Source: Ruminococcus sp.
Lineage (GTDB): Bacteria; Bacillota; Clostridia; Oscillospirales; Ruminococcaceae
Assembly (NCBI GenBank): GCA_024697705.1
Contig: JAILFF010000330.1
Location: 1-5,542, forward strand
Reading direction: 5' to 3'
DNA: 5,542 nt
In this document: one piece after another, positions 5,178 through 5,542 of the stretch
Position numbering within the stretch: the stretch's first letter is position 1
How the letters are laid out: every line of letters begins with the position of its first letter
Translations under genes and position numbers: made by a program
The notes under the pieces: model-generated
The model's input: only the letters and a program-made list of their open reading frames with translations
What the model was told of the DNA's origin: nothing
Database searches by the model: none

Positions 5178-5542
5178 CTATTCTGATTGAGCTTGATTTG
5201 GTGTTGTCTTATCAGCGCAGCATTTCAGAATTTCCTTTACCCATTCTTCGGGATAGAAAAACAACAGCTCCTCATGCCCGTGATCCTGTTCGATAATATC
5301 CGGCTTGAAAAAGTGCAGGCGGTATCTTTGCAGGTATTTTTCGCCCATTTGCAAAGCGTAAAAAACGTAGACGGTCGTGCCTTTTGCCCTTATCATCAGG
5401 TCAAGCGGCGTTACGAGGTCGGAATAGAACTGCCGCTTCATGCTTTTTTTCGTCACGGTGGTCATAGCCTCGCCTATCCTGCCGAGCATGGAACTGTATT
5501 TTTCGGTCACTTCGCTGCCCATTTTCTTTTCGCAGAAGCGGC
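5178..5542 (-). CDS. Protein of unknown function, C-terminal part (runs off the right edge)
   Basis: The reading frame is open from the window edge to a stop at 5178, about 120 codons. There is an ATG at 5522, but the six codons before it (RFCEKK) are also open and no clear AGGAGG stands before it. I therefore treat the start as lying outside the window, though a 114-residue protein starting at 5522 remains possible. I do not recognise the family. The visible part has a charged, probably helical start (GSEVTEKYSSMLGRIGEAM), a central strand-like hydrophobic stretch (TTVYVFYALQMGEKYLQRYR), an acidic His-containing patch (EQDHGHEEL) and a polar tail. No membrane helix, signal peptide or Cys-pair metal site is seen. 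It sits 14 nt before the methyltransferase gene and is probably co-transcribed with it, but this does not reveal its role. Confidence 0.7.
   Translation of the reverse strand, partial: RFCEKKMGSEVTEKYSSMLGRIGEAMTTVTKKSMKRQFYSDLVTPLDLMIRAKGTTVYVFYALQMGEKYLQRYRLHFFKPDIIEQDHGHEELLFFYPEEWVKEILKCCADKTTPNQAQSE

Noticed and set aside
1..5542. CRISPR arrays, insertion sequences, tRNA or rRNA genes, phage genes or a defence island.
   Set aside because: No repeated spacer units, transposase motifs, RNA gene cores or defence domains were seen; the gene content is a glycolytic gene, a regulator, a transporter and a methyltransferase.

Overview
The window looks like an ordinary chromosomal stretch from a Gram-positive gut or rumen Clostridia-type bacterium (Firmicutes). 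A Ruminococcus-like member of the Oscillospiraceae is my best guess, from memory of the protein styles rather than from any search. Supporting signs are strong AGGAGG-type ribosome sites before nearly every gene, two consensus sigma-A promoters with 17-bp spacers, AT-rich spacers between genes of moderate GC, and a classical hairpin-plus-T-run terminator. All six recognisable genes lie on the minus strand, so transcription runs from right to left.

In reading order (right to left): (i) a partial gene of unknown function (5178-5542), followed 14 nt later by a class I SAM-dependent methyltransferase (4507-5163), probably one operon; (ii) a consensus promoter, a 147-nt potentially structured leader, and enolase (eno, 2996-4297), closed by a strong terminator (2906-2945); (iii) a TetR-family repressor with its own consensus promoter and two operator-like palindromes; (iv) directly behind it, two ABC exporter-fold half-transporters (325-2103 complete, 1-324 partial). 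The transporters are joined stop-to-start with no gap and presumably form a heterodimer controlled by the repressor. Their fold type and D-loop are reminiscent of the YbtPQ/IrtAB siderophore-import branch, but the substrate cannot be read from the sequence.

The observation most worth a second look is in the spacers. On the minus strand the same inverted repeat, GGTTAGC-N4-(T/G)CTAAC, begins at the predicted transcription start of eno (4427-4444) and recurs 7 nt behind a -10-like box in front of the ABC genes (2124-2140). It differs from the TGAAC-GTTCA palindromes at the tetR promoter, so two regulatory inputs may be present. I see no CRISPR array, insertion sequence, tRNA, rRNA, phage gene or defence system, and no clear evidence of a wholly new system. 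No stretch longer than 300 bases lacks a gene.
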